Below, one piece after another: positions 24,084-35,559 of a stretch of 64,000 nt of DNA. Source of the DNA: Vesta saturnalis. Taxonomy: Eukaryota; Arthropoda; Insecta; Coleoptera; Lampyridae. A program made the translations under genes and the position numbers. The DNA lies in contig JARFJB010000390.1 of the NCBI GenBank assembly GCA_036346205.1, forward strand, positions 1,427,501 through 1,491,500, in the 5' to 3' direction. Position 1 is the stretch's first letter. Each line of letters opens with the position of its first letter. The notes beneath the pieces are model-generated. The model was given only the letters and a program-made list of their open reading frames with translations. It ran no database searches and was not told the DNA's origin.

Positions 24084-24657
24084 ATGTCTAGTGAGGGAGT
24101 GCTTACGGATAGTGAACTTTAGAAACCTTTATGTGTTTCTGATAGTGATTCTAATGCTTCTGAAGAATAATACCATATGTCCGAAACCGAGATATATAAT
24201 AGCAAACCGGATGATGAAGTGGAAGCTACGATTTTAGATGAAGCTGATACGGATAATCACGTAACTTCAAAAGATGGCAATATAGTATGTAAAGAAAAGA
24301 CACATCAATCGGGAAGGTTATCAGCAGTAAATATTATTTCATTGATTGCTGGGCCAACAGGGTATGATGCATTGCGAATAATTGGTTTAAAATCCGCATA
24401 CTTCTTATATTTCATACCCAAATTGTAAACCTAAATGACAAATTTAGAAGGCAAAAGACTTTGTGGCGACACGTTTCAAGAACTAACATTACTTGAACTA
24501 TAAGCATATTTTGGGCTACTGTTTCTAGGTGGAGTGTATAAATCTCATGGAGAGGCAACAGCCAGTCTTTGGCATGGAAATATAGGTCGTCCAATATTCA
24601 GAGCAACGATTTCATGTAATTGCTCGAATAATTCGCTTTGACGATAAAAAAAAGGAA
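24084..24657 (+). pseudogene. piggyBac A transposase, N-terminal half
   Basis: The ATG at 24084 is followed by an acidic N-terminus rich in Ser, Asp and Glu, with in-frame stops at about 24120 and 24168. Then comes the piggyBac core start: ELTLLEL*AYFGLLFLGGVYKS near 24480-24540, NIGRPIFRATIS near 24577, and ARIIRFDDKKK near 24630-24653. In other piggyBac transposases this last motif precedes a TDKLxPIRxxWxxW segment, which here lies 4.6 kb away at 29295. The break falls exactly at a SINE target-site duplication. All catalytic Asp residues are in the other half. Confidence 0.8.
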
Positions 24658-24945
24658 AAGGAAAATGCAACGTATTTCATTCCCTCCCCAAGGGGGAGGA
24701 CGGGCTGCTCGAGTTTCCCGAGCTCCTTCAGCCACAATCATGGATTCCCATTATACATACATACATTACGTATATATGCATGGTGGTATTAACCCTTAGC
24801 TACTATCGACACACTTGATTGACACATGTACCACTGAAGGGTCTTCAGGGCCCACAATAATAAAATTAGAATAATATCATAAAATAAAAACTGTTATTCA
24901 AAAACTTACATCTAGCTGGATATGTATATCACAAAAAACTTAAAA

Positions 24946-26786
24946 TTACTTGTCAAAAGATTTAGGGCATACTTTCTTGCAACGTTGGTTGCAAATAGAT
25001 AATTTACATGTGTCACATTGGATAGCAGTTTTCCTGTCCTTGTTGCTAGGGCATATGGGACACCTATTTCTTTTGCTTTTTTCAAGGGGTGCTTGTGGTT
25101 GTTCAGAAACAGTTTCCACCACTTTCAATAATTCAGCAATGAGAATTCGCACTTTTGAGGGGACCTTTTTGTGGGCCATTCTAAGTCGCAGATGTTCATC
25201 TATTAATTGCATCCCCAGAGTTCTTAGAAATGAATATTGTCTTATTTCTTGACCGTCTGACGCAAAATGGTACAATACTCGACAATTTACACCTGCAATA
25301 TTCAACGTAGCATAAAAAATGGCCATTTGCCAACGGTTGGTTCTTCTGGGTATCGAATATGACGCACACTTCGTATCTAAAGCATCAACTCCGGATTTTG
25401 TTTCGTTATAGAAATGAATTAACTCTGGCTTGTTGGTTGTTGTGTTTACAGAATTATTATGATGCATACTGGAAACTAATGTAACACCTTTATTTTTTTT
25501 TGGCACATAGCTTACTATAGTGGTTGAAGGAGTAAATCCAAACACGGATGAATTAATTTCACGTTTTCGGTTAGGTAAAAATCTGGCGGAATGCACTTTT
25601 TACTTTTTCTCAAAGTCCCCACGTAAGTCAGCTTATATTTCTTGAGTTCATCGACGAGTTCTACTGAACTATAACAGTTGTCCCCGGTGATGTTTCTGTT
25701 GGAGTTTCTAACACACTCAGCGAGCCTAAGAACCACTCTTGTCGGATTCGATAATGTAGGCTTAGGAGCAACTTTTATTTCGGATCCGGAATAAATCTCG
25801 GCATCTACGAGATAATGTGTTTTTACATCAGCCAAAACCTGCACTCTAATCCCATATTTCGCAGGTTTATTGGGAATATACACCCGAAATCCACACCTTC
25901 CCCAGAATGGTGCAAACATTTCGTCTACAGTTAGGTAAATTCCTGGCGAATAACATGCCTTTGATCTAGTTATAAATGCATTAAATAATTCAGACACAGC
26001 GGCCAATTTATCAGTTTTCACTCTTTCTTTTCGGGTTTCAACATTGTCAAATCTGAGAAAGTTCAATAAAAGTGAGAATCTTGCCAGGCTCATAGTGGCA
26101 TGGAAGATAGATCTGCCTCTCCCATCTGTCGCGCACATGGAACAGATATCTTCATGTGCAGATTTGAAGATGGATTGTAGATACAACAGCCCTAAAAACG
26201 CCTTCATTTCAGATAAATTGATGTTGTCAGTAAAAGAAGGCCAAAGTTTATTTCGTGACCCAAGAAATCTTTTGGACGTTTTATACCTCTGCCTGGTAGA
26301 AATGATCTTCAAATTGGTAAAATCAAGTATCTTTTGTACCATATCATCGGTAATCAATAGACTCCAAGCATGTATGGGCTCACTAGGCCGATCATTACGA
26401 ACAGGGCCAGCAAGTCCAGGCAAGATGGTAACCAAATTATGAGCAGGGGTTCTCGCTCTCAAAGCTGGTATTTTCGACCATTTAGTATTATCTTTTCCAT
26501 ACTAACTGCTCCTGATAGGCAACTCTTCATCTTCCGACTCGGAATTTTCTTGTTCTGTTTCGGAATTATGGTCACTCAGTATCTCATTGTCCTCTTCATC
26601 AACGGCACCGTCTTCAGCCAATATTTCTAACTCATCTAACACAGCTTCTCTATCTGGCTCATCCACGAACATATTGCTATTGCTAGAGACATTTTCCGTT
26701 GAGTGTTTTAAATTTTCCCAAAATTCTTCAGACTCCAAAGTATTTCTGATTTCTTGTTCTCTCAATGCTTTCAAACTAGACGCCAT
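24946..26786 (-). pseudogene. piggyBac B transposase, nearly intact
   Basis: Minus-strand gene starting MASSLKALREQE at 26786. An acidic N-terminus is followed by one in-frame TAG at about 26504, after which the same frame continues to about 25600. A frameshift then moves it to the frame ending at 24946. The catalytic triad motifs are all present: YLTVDEMFAPFWGRCGF near 25920 (first Asp), NITGDNCYSS near 25685 (second), and NETKSGVDALD near 25390 (third). The Cys-rich C-terminus (CPICPSNKDRK, then several CxxC pairs) is present. With one stop and one frameshift it is a recently silenced transposase. Total length about 610 residues, normal for the family. Confidence 0.9.
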
Positions 26787-26824
26787 TTTTTGTATTTGCT
26801 GAAAGAGAGTAAAAAATAATTATA

Positions 26825-28754
26825 CAGGGTGTTCCAAGATATTTGGACACATTTTGATCATGAATGCTGCCTAAACGGAAAACGATAGAAACGTGTAGTT
26901 TTCACTGGTGTACTTAATTTAGCCCAAAGTTTTATTTTAGCTATAAAATATTTCCCACGAATACAAGGTGTTTTAAAAAAATTGCCATTTTTTAAAGCGA
27001 AAATAATGAAGTTTTTTAAATATAATACCCTGTATATTTTGCTGTCATCTTGAAGATGCAATCTTCTACTTTCTAAAAATGTATAATATGGTACTATTTA
27101 CTCCAAAAACAAAAGAGCTATATAAGTATATATAGGTACACCTACTGTATACACGTAGGTTAGATATACGTTTTGCTGATTAATGCTTCTAAACCAAAAA
27201 TTATAAAAATATGCCCTTGCTCGGATTCAAAGGGCTCTGGAAGAGGTCAATGACGTCACTGGTCGCTCTTAGATCAATCTGAGAGCAACATAATAGAAAA
27301 CGCTATAAGTAAATCTTTGCCATGCGTTAATGCATAATAATGAACACTATTTTCGATTGCAGTAGGCCTAGGAATTGACGTGAAACAGTAATGTTATTTA
27401 TCTGTCAGTTCACTGTTAATATTCTAGTTAACAATATCTAAATACGTGTTGTGTCCGTAGTGTTAAGGAAAAAATGATTTATACAAACCAAGAAAAAGCC
27501 CAAACTGTGGTGTTGTTCGCAAAAACAATTTTTTTCTGATGAAGCGACATTTCACATAGATGGATGAATTAACAAACACAATTGTAGAATTTGGGACACT
27601 GAAAACCCTAACGCTTTTAATGAATATCAGCGAGATACTCCAAAAGTTAATGTGTGGTGTGGTGTGAACAAAGAGATCATTTATGGACCTTTCTTTTTTT
27701 CTGAACAAACCGTCATTGGAGTTAACTACACGGATATGTTAGAATTATTCTTTTATCCTCAAGTACAGCAATATGGTAATATGGGGGAGGTATATTTTCA
27801 ACAAGATGGTGCGCCTCCCCATTATTCACTTATTTCTAGAGCATCCGTTACTCAAGCTTTCGGTGAAAAGTGGATAGGGAGAGCAGGACCAATTGAGTGG
27901 CCAGCAATTCACCTGAATTAACGGTCCCGGATTTTTCCTATGGGGTACGTTAAAGAGGTGCTATAATCCTGCACCACGCAATATAGAGGAATTAAAAATT
28001 ATATTAGAAACGTTATTGCCGGAATTACACAAGAAATGCTAGCTAATGCCTTCATGAACCTTCAGTGCCGGCTAACCAAATGTATTGAGGAAAACGGGGG
28101 ACATATTCAACATTTAAATTTAAATAGTGGTTTATAATTTTTAGTTAGCAGTAACCTATTTTATGTTTTTTTCTATTTATTCTTCATCATCTGTTATTAA
28201 AGGTTATTTACTGTTTTAAAAAAATAGTTTTTATTTCTCGTACTGGCGTAATCTCTAGCCCACCCACTTGTCCAGAACCGATCGCTAAGCTTACTGATTA
28301 GTTTTTGTTTTTGAAAATAGCATGAAAAAAGTATTATGTAAGGTACTATTGTCTAAATGTACTGGGTTGTTCATTTAAAAAACCTAAAACTTTTGGCAAA
28401 TTGTATCTGACTGTGCTGATTAAAATGTATGCAGTCGGTGCATAAAAACTTACATAACTTATTTGTTTTTGGAGTAAATAGTACCATATTATACATTTTT
28501 AGAAAGCAGAAGATTACATCATCAAGATGACAGCAAAATATACAGGGTGTTATATTTAAAAAACTTCATTATTTTCGCTTTAAAAAATGGCAATTTTTTT
28601 AAAACACCTTGTATTCGTGTGAAAAAATTATTTTATAGCTAAAATAAGACTTTGGGCTAAATCAAGTACACCAGTGAAAACTACAGGTTTCTATCGCTTT
28701 CCGTTTAGGCAGCATTCATGATCAAAATGTGTCTAAATATCCTGGGACACCCAG
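26825..28754 (+). mobile_element. mariner-type element C with about 300-bp inverted repeats
   Basis: The ends CAGGGTGTTCCAAGATATTT (26825) and, inverse from 28754, CTGGGTGTCCCAGGATATTT match and continue for about 290 bases on each side. They include TTGAAGATG near 27050 against CATCAAGATG near 28520, and TTACTCCAAAAACAAA near 27100 against its inverse near 28467-28482. TA flanks both ends (26823-26824 and 28755-28756). It sits in the 5' flank of the piggyBac B gene. A transposase remnant is at 27474-28138. Confidence 0.9.
27474..28138 (+). pseudogene. Transposase of element C (Tc1/mariner superfamily), internally deleted
   Basis: The ATG at 27474 gives MIYTNQEKAQTVVLFA, the start of the N-terminal helix-turn-helix domain. 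It then jumps to FFSDEATFHIDG near 27530, which is the first catalytic Asp region. About 100-150 residues between them are missing compared with related transposases. The rest is readable: VNVWCGVNKEIIYGPFF, YFQQDGAPPHY near 27795 (second Asp), WIGRAGPIEW near 27873, and a damaged SPELTVPDFFLWG near 27910-27945 (third). The C-terminus ends IEENGGHIQHL. It belongs to the same group as the X transposase but has diverged from it. Confidence 0.85.
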
Positions 28755-29192
28755 TATAATATGCATTAGTTAATACCTTATGTAAATTAGTACCTATTGA
28801 TAAGAACTCGATAATATGAAACCAATCAGCAAACCAAAACAATTATTGTCGCGTATTTACTACTGATTGGTCCCCAGGACCCGGATAGACACAAACTTCT
28901 CACCACTTCGATACAAACAACACTGAAGGGGCAAACAATACACGCCTAGTCAAGTGCATAATAAGGCGGAAGAGTACTGAGTGGGAGGGCATCCAATGTT
29001 GCCAAACGTCAAAAGCACAGCATTGTTTAAGACCTGATGGGTCCTCAGGACCCATCAGTAGTAACTAAGGGTTAAGGATAGGTGTGGCATGGATAGGATT
29101 CGCGTAAGTAGCCGCACATGGTGTGCATATACGCAGTGACCATGCCGCTATATGTGTATGAGGAAAACCCCCTGAAAAAACCTCATACTAGG

Positions 29193-29268
29193 TAGACGGT
29201 AACGGGAATCGAACCCATTACTTCCCGAATGCTAAGCAGGTCATGTCACCACTACACTACCATCTCGG
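29193..29268 (-). ncRNA. tRNA-like SINE head (Ala-AGC-like anticodon loop)
   Basis: On the minus strand: an A box TGGTAGTGTAGTGG, a loop TTAGCAT with AGC in the anticodon position, and a B box GGTTCGATTCC with a good T stem. The acceptor stem pairs poorly (the 5' bases do not match the 3' bases), so this is not a functional tRNA gene but a polymerase III promoter head. A more damaged copy is at about 22825-22900. Confidence 0.6.
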
Positions 29269-29284
29269 TTGACGACAAAAAAAA

Positions 29285-30308
29285 ACTAGACCACAACGAC
29301 GCCAAACTGATAAATTAGCTCCCATACGGGACTTCTGGGATGAATGGGTTACAATTCTACCTAAGCTCTATAATGTTCACGAAAATGTAACAGTAGATGA
29401 TCAACTGGTACCTTTTAGAGGCCGTTATCCTTTTAGACAGTACATCGCAAATAAACCAGCTAAATACGGAGTCAAGATTTGGACTTTATGTGATTCTGTA
29501 GCTGCTTATGCATATAGCATGCAACTTTATCTCGGAAAAAAGAAGGTGAACCTTCAGAGGGAGGTCAAGGTAAAAGAGCTAAATATTACTTATGGTCTAA
29601 AAGGTCACAACGTAACGTGTGATAATTTTTTTACCTCGTACGGTCTGAGACAGATGCTATTGAAGAATAACCATGCCTGGCACTATTCGCAAAAATAAGA
29701 CTGAATTGCCAGCTGCATTGGTCTGCAACAGGAAAGAAGTTATTTCTTCAAAATTTTACTTTACTAAGGGCACTTCGACAGTTTCTTATATTCCCAAACG
29801 GAATAAAAATGTTATGCTCATGAGCACCATGCACCACGATCACGGAGTGTGTAACCAAGATCATAAAAAGCCGTCTATGATTTTAGATTACAACAAAATT
29901 AAAGGTGCTGTAGACACGTTAGACAAGTTAATAATAACATACACATGCAGACGGCAAACTAAAAGATGGCCAATGAATATATTTTACAATATAATGGACG
30001 TTTCAGTTTACAACGCATATGTTCTGTGGTGCGAAGTAACTCCAACCTGGAATGCTGGGAAACTAACAAAACGGCGACTATTTCTTGATCACTCCATTAT
30101 TGCAAGAAAGAAAACGTCCTCTCGAAGTTTTCCTGCAGCTGAAATGGTTATAAAGTCACTTTTTTCAACCAGTAATGCCGAAGTAAGGGAACAATCAACC
30201 ACAACCAGGCGTATAAGATGTAATTTGTGTCCCTCTTCAAATGATAATAAAACTAATATGGTATGTTGTAATTGCTCAAAATACATATGTAAAGCTCATG
30301 TATATTAA
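29285..30308 (+). pseudogene. piggyBac A transposase, C-terminal half
   Basis: It resumes at TDKLAPIRDFWDEW near 29305. It then has VTVDDQLVPFRGRYPFRQY near 29395 (first catalytic Asp), NVTCDNFFTSYG near 29613 (second), a one-base frameshift near 29670, GTIRKNKTELP near 29680, and KGAVDTLDKL near 29905 (third). The Cys-rich end (CNLCPSSNDNK...CCNCSKYICKAH) closes at the stop at about 30306. All three Asp are kept. Inactivation comes from the stops in the first half, the split, and the frameshift. Confidence 0.85.
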
Positions 30309-30529
30309 CTGCTGTTAAGATTACAACAAATAAATGTATGTACCTAACTACTACATTTTTCAGATGTTCTTTACATAACATAATAATATGTAAAAAAAAT
30401 AATCTAACGTAATGAAATGTAATAAATAATAAATACATCTTATTTGTTATTATTTACTGATCAATTTAACGACAATAAAACGACAGCTATAGGCTCCTGG
30501 GTCATAATGACCCGAGGACAATAAGTTAA

Positions 30530-31835
30530 ACCAAAATGTTAACACAATAGGACGGTTAATACGGTTTTCTACGTCTTCGTCTTTGTATTATTTGTTTGTA
30601 AGTTCACAGCCCCAATCACAATCGTGACAAACATTATTATGAAACATAAATACAAACACAGGCAACAAACAAATTAGTTACATGAAAAGTAGAGCGACGT
30701 TAATGTAAACTGATACATTCAATTTAAAAGCTTATTTTGTTTTTATACAACACACAATACTACTGATTACATGGTTGCTATGTTAATGTTATCCTTGTAT
30801 ACCTCAAATCTGTTTATTTTTCTGGTTTACCTCAACCTGCGAAATTTTCAATTAATAGCAGACTAAAAACGTATTTACTTAAAAAAAAGCGACGCTGCTT
30901 TAGAATAAGCGAGAATATCGAATTTGCTTTTCCAGTCAAATATTTTTAATTAAAATTAGTTTAAGGGTTGGTTAATTTCAAACGTTTTGACCTAAAAATC
31001 TCTTTTTACGAAAATGTAAAATGAATGTCAATTTGCTAATTAAAGAATATCAAATTAAACAATGTGGGAGCTGGAAAATAAAATTTTATTTAACATGGGA
31101 TTTGCGTTGCCTTAATTACAATATGTAGAAATTTAAAGCCAATTTCCGTAAGAATGTTTGTGATGTATTGTACTTAATGTGTATCATGATTGAGTAGAAT
31201 TAGATAATGTAGTACACAGTTATAAACAATATTAGATTTAGGGGGTTTCATAAGTGATATATTGCATTCTATATATCATCAAGTTCGCTCATGTGTGTTA
31301 CCACACCGGTTACATATAAATAAATGTATATTGGTTGAAACGCATCGGCAACAAACGACATTAATAATGAAAATCTATGTGTTATTCTGTCGTCTGTATT
31401 TGAGAGAAATTGCATTCTTTATAGCTTTTCTGATATTGTCTTTTGTACTCCATATTAAGTAGGTACATGAAAGTTACAAAACCGCTTACATGTTTTAACT
31501 TTAATATGCATATCTATTATGTTATACATTAGAAATGTTATAGACAGTTAGTACAATTAAATGATAATTAAGTTCCACACTGGTGGTAATTTTTGTATTG
31601 AATGCTCAACTGGTTCTAATATTACATATCATTCCTCAGAGTTTTCAAAAATTATCACATTTAACGATCAATAACTACATTTTTAATGGATTATATATTA
31701 TTTATTGAACCGTCATGAAAGTGACATTCCGGTCCACCCTCTAACAGATGCAGGTTAACAATGACAATCTCATAGACGAAAAACAAATTTCACTAAATAT
31801 TATTGCTGTCCAATATTGGGAAAACATTTATGCAG
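30530..31835. other. AT-rich DNA without recognised gene
   Basis: No reading frame above 70 codons shows any motif, and no terminal repeats or RNA gene were seen. Confidence 0.55.
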
Positions 31836-31973
31836 CTAGTAAAGGAGACCGCAAACAAAGGAACATAGGATGAAGGATGAGGATGGTGCCGATGTGTGAC
31901 GTCATTTATTTTAGATAAGAGAAACAAGACTACTGTAACCTAATATAATTAATTAAATAGGAACTATAAAATG

Positions 31974-32230
31974 AACTCTCAAATTCGGAATATGACCCGA
32001 TTTTTATCAAATTTTTCACACGGCCCGAATTCGACGGGAACACTCGGATTCGGCCGCCACGTCCCCCTCGGTCACGTTTGCGAGGGATCGAAATAAAAAT
32101 TCGCCCCGACCGCCCGACGTGAGGGTCGAGAGTTTGCGAGCGACGGTGAAGGAGTGGGGAGGAATTAGGGCGTGGTGATGTATAATCGAAACTACCGTCG
32201 CGCCACCACGACGTAGGTGGCGGCGGGAGT
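31974..32230 (+). repeat. GC-richer direct repeat, copy 1
   Basis: About 250 bases repeat at 33561-33797 with roughly 80 percent identity by eye. The shared blocks are AACTCTCAAATTCGGAATAT at the start and GTCGAAACTACCGTCGC near the end. The base composition is clearly higher in CG than the surroundings. Likely the 5' part of related Helitron copies. Confidence 0.75.
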
Positions 32231-33458
32231 TGTCGAAGTGTGGTCGGAAGATTTCTCGCAAATTTTTTCGAAAGCGGGATCTCAGAAATTATTTAAACTT
32301 AAGCATCGATAGGGACCATCGAGAAATATATTACTCCGATAACACCATGGTAGGCTGTCGCTTCATTTTGGGACAGGGGAGGGGAAGGGAGTGTTTCGTC
32401 AATTTCGACTGGCTCGGCCTAATGAATAGTTAGAGGGTTCGTGGTTTTTCGTTCGCCGCGCATTTCGAGTGCGCATTGAACGTGGACGGCGAAAGTTCGG
32501 CAAGAATCACGCGATGGGCGGGGGAAACGATCGAAGTGTCCGACGTGTACGTGTGCTTTGGAAACGTGATCGTACGAGACGTACCGTATCACGATTTGGA
32601 TTTTTATGTAATGAGATTACGTTCACTATCGAATTTGAATCGAATAACGTTTAAAGGTTGAAAAGTGGATCGGATTTGAGCGAGTTACGAACTTTTTCAA
32701 TGCTTTTTAAATGGGGAAAATTAACGTGTCAATAAAAATGGTAGGAACCGGTGGAGGGGGATTTCCTGCTCTCTTTTGATTCCTTTCGTCGAAACGAACC
32801 GGGGAACAAAATTTCGTCAAAATCGGACCGTTACTTCTCACGCAATGGCCTTTCAAAATTTAAAATCAAAATTAAAGGGGATAGCCTTCAGATATTTTTC
32901 TAATAAAACACAGTTTTTTCCAAATACTTGTGCGAGGTGTCTAAATCGATGGATTTTAGTGCGAAATTGAACAAAATCAGCTCTGATTCTCTCTAATGGG
33001 TACCAGCTTCGATTTTTCAAAATTCACATAAATGGCCATAACTTTCGCATTTTTAAAGGCAGCGTTGCCTATTCACAACTGAACGACATATCCTAACGAG
33101 GCGCATCGACTGCCCCTTATTCCACTTTATAATTTATAATTTTTTTTATAGGGCAAAATGTGAAATCGAAAAATTGCAACTTTGGCAATTTTTTTAACCA
33201 CTTCTCGTTGGAATTTTAAAGTGATTTTTAATTCTTTACGGCGACGAGTTCTACCAGAGCGTATTTGTTCTTTTCGAAATAACGCTTAGAACGTCTTTTT
33301 GATTTTCAAGATTTCCACCCCGTTTTTTAAAAAATTTTGAACCGTCGGAAATATTTTCGTACTATGTATCGATTTACTATAATTTTGACTTCGAAAAGAG
33401 GACTGTATGGTCAAAAGTTGAAAAAGTCGAAAATTTCGACTTCGAAATCGAATTTTTA

Positions 33459-33466
33459 TGTTATTG

Positions 33467-33523
<57 letters not shown>
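33459..33523. repeat. (TA)n microsatellite
   Basis: About 32 uninterrupted TA units. Confidence 0.98.
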
Positions 33524-33526
<3 letters not shown>

Positions 33527-33560
33527 ATAACATATAGGTAGCGTTCTATTTTATTAAATA

Positions 33561-33797
33561 AACTCTCAAATTCGGAATATGACCCGATTTTTATCAAATT
33601 TTTCACACGGCCTGAGTTCGACGAGATAAGAAACGTGCCAGGTACCGTTTCGCGTTTGCACGGGATCGAAACAAAAATTCGCCCACGCTCAACGTGAGAT
33701 TCAAGAGTTCGCGACCGACCGCGAAGGACTGGGGAGGGATTAGGTAGTCTTGACGTATAGTCGAAACTACCGTCGCACCACCACGAGGGGATGGAAC
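33561..33797 (+). repeat. GC-richer direct repeat, copy 2
   Basis: Partner of 31974-32230. Upstream DNA differs, so similarity starts sharply at AACTCTC. It supports the idea that this is a mobile-element terminus. Confidence 0.75.
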
Positions 33798-34039
33798 ACA
33801 TACATTTGATGGTGGAGGGGTGGTTATTTTTAAGTCCACGCGCATCGATTCTGAGAAAAGTCGACTTCGCGCATCTCTTAATAACTTCGTTATTTACCGA
33901 CCAAATTTTTCGAAACTTTGCATCTATGTAGATCGACACAATATTCTAAAACTGGATTTTCAACTTTTTTCTATCCCCTCTACTTTTCGAGATAAAGAGC
34001 CATCTTTCTTATCTCGCGCATCCAAACTCTGAAATTTGA

Positions 34040-35555
34040 AATATAGTTGGCTTTTTTGGCCCAAAACTCGAACTTGGAATGGAACTAATGTTCAAACTCA
34101 GGTTAGACGTGTTCTACTATGAGCCTCAAACACAATAGAACTTTAAAAGTGATCGTAAATTAAAGCAGAGCTATACAATGAGCGAAAAACATGATCATCC
34201 CAAATCGATCCAAACTACTCTTAGAAATCATTTTTCTTTTACAAATAATTTGGTAATTAATTCTAAATTATGACTTTGCAACAATGAATCAATGTATACC
34301 ACTACTTAAAATAAACACAGAAACTAATCCCAATTAGACTTTATCTTACAAATGGTTTAATATTATTAACTAATCCCATAGTATGTTTTCTTTGCTCAAA
34401 TTTCGTAGAAATTCACGTGATCAATATATACTTTTTAGAGTTGATATAAAAGGGTTTGCTCACCAAATTGATTGAATATTTATTAATTTATAATATTTTT
34501 ATAATTTACATTCTTTTTATTATAATCTACTATAATTTAGCAAGATATTTCATTATATAAACAGTTAAAATTGAAATAAGTTCTTAAACATTATTTTTAA
34601 TTTGAAATGGTTTCAATATTATTAAATATAAAAAAATAAATTCACTTTTTGGTGCTTTACACTTTTAAGTTGGCGTCGAATTAATAATGTTTAAAAATCC
34701 CAAAATTTAGAATATCCATTTTGCCCAATAAGAAACATACTTTTTAGTATAATTATCTACTTCTTTTGATTAACAGAATTATCTAAGCATTATAAAAATT
34801 AACTTAAAATGACACTGCAATGTAAAAATGTTTATTCGTTTTCATTACCTATTTAAATTTGTGTATAAACGTGCACATTTGTTTTTAACTAATTTTTCTT
34901 TTTATTATATTTCAAATATCTGATTTTAATTGTAATTATGTTATTTTTGCAACAAATTTAATTTATAATAAAGAAAATGCTTCATATTATATTTAAAATT
35001 CTCAATTTCTTAGTTTCATTGGAACTACAACATTTACATTTGCGCTACCGTAAACCTTACCACTGATTGAAAAATTTCGAAGAGAACCTTACGTTTTCAG
35101 TATGAATGTTACATTTGTTATTTTTGACACACATAACCTATCTGTAAAGTACTTTCACAGTTAATAAACATATTTATTTAATCCAAGTACAAAACAATTA
35201 TAATGATATTATTTTTTATTCTTATAAATTTATAATTGAAACTACTATGTATTTGTTTATAGAATATAGGAACATCTCCAAAAATTTGAACATAAAGTTC
35301 AGTTAGTAATGTATTAATCCATAACAGTTGAGAGTATGATTAGATTAGTAATCTTTTTCAACATAAATTTTAATTATTATGCCTTTTTAGATCATTTGGG
35401 TTTAAAGACGTAATTGTTTTAATGTAGTAATATTCTTTTATGTATCCTCATTTGGCTATTTTCAAAAATTGAAGTTGGTTATTCTTAAAGGTTTGAATGA
35501 CATTTTGAGGGTCAACAACTTAATTTAATTAATACGTATCAGACTGTACTTGCAT
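34040..35555. other. AT-rich filler inside the probable Helitron
   Basis: No reading frame, repeat or RNA gene recognised. Confidence 0.5.
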
Positions 35556-35559
35556 AAAA

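Larger units (their letters stand above)
24793..29071 (-). mobile_element. piggyBac element B, carrying element C
   Basis: The termini CCCTTAGCTACTA (24793) and, at 29071, the inverse CCCTTAGTTACTA are inverted repeats, each directly next to TTAA (24789-24792 and 29072-29075). Subterminal palindromes are GGGTCTTCAGGGCCC (24839-24853) and GATGGGTCCTCAGGACCCATC (29036-29056). The transposase lies on the minus strand. Removing the 1930-base insertion C leaves about 2.35 kb, a normal piggyBac size. Confidence 0.9.
24655..29268 (-). mobile_element. tRNA-derived SINE, split by piggyBac B
   Basis: The SINE reads on the minus strand from 29268 to 29072, then continues from 24792 to about 24655 (about 330 bases in total). 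The head is tRNA-like (29193-29268). The tail half contains the palindrome-like CCTCCCCCTTGGGGAGG near 24685-24703 and ends by an A-rich target. A 16-bp duplication flanks it: TTGACGATAAAAAAAA at 24638-24653 and TTGACGACAAAAAAAA at 29269-29284. The host is the piggyBac A coding sequence. The interruption is at a TTAA, duplicated at 24789-24792 and 29072-29075. Confidence 0.7.
23021..29423. repeat. Large direct duplication, copy 2 (cleaner and longer)
   Basis: The junction at 23020 joins GGTACCTTTTAGAGGCC (piggyBac A coding sequence) to MITE sequence AGAAAAGATAGG, which corresponds to 19494 onward. Breakpoints lie inside a MITE and inside a transposase gene, so the duplication is not a transposition product. 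It contains the nested elements A, SINE, B and C. Confidence 0.85.
23580..30525 (+). mobile_element. piggyBac element A, split by nested insertions
   Basis: The left end CCTATTGTGTTCGGGTC (23580) and the right end (ending at 30525; inverse reads CTTATTGTCCTCGGGTC) are matching inverted termini. Each is followed by a palindrome (GGGTCAATATGACCC at 23592-23606; GGGTCATAATGACCC at 30499-30513). A TTAA target abuts the right end (30526-30529); at the left it has decayed to TGTG. The transposase is split into 24084-24657 and 29285-30308 by the SINE that carries piggyBac B and element C. Without these the element would be about 2.3 kb. Confidence 0.8.

Noticed and set aside
29193..29268. Functional tRNA-Ala gene
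   Set aside because: The acceptor stem pairs poorly and the sequence is the head of a SINE bounded by a target duplication.
31974..33797. LTR retrotransposon with the two direct repeats as LTRs
   Set aside because: The repeats do not start TG or end CA, there is no primer-binding site or coding sequence between them, and they are only about 80 percent alike.
33286..33939. A 217-codon minus-strand frame through the TA microsatellite
   Set aside because: Ile-Tyr runs come from TA repeats and the rest overlaps the non-coding direct repeat; no motif.
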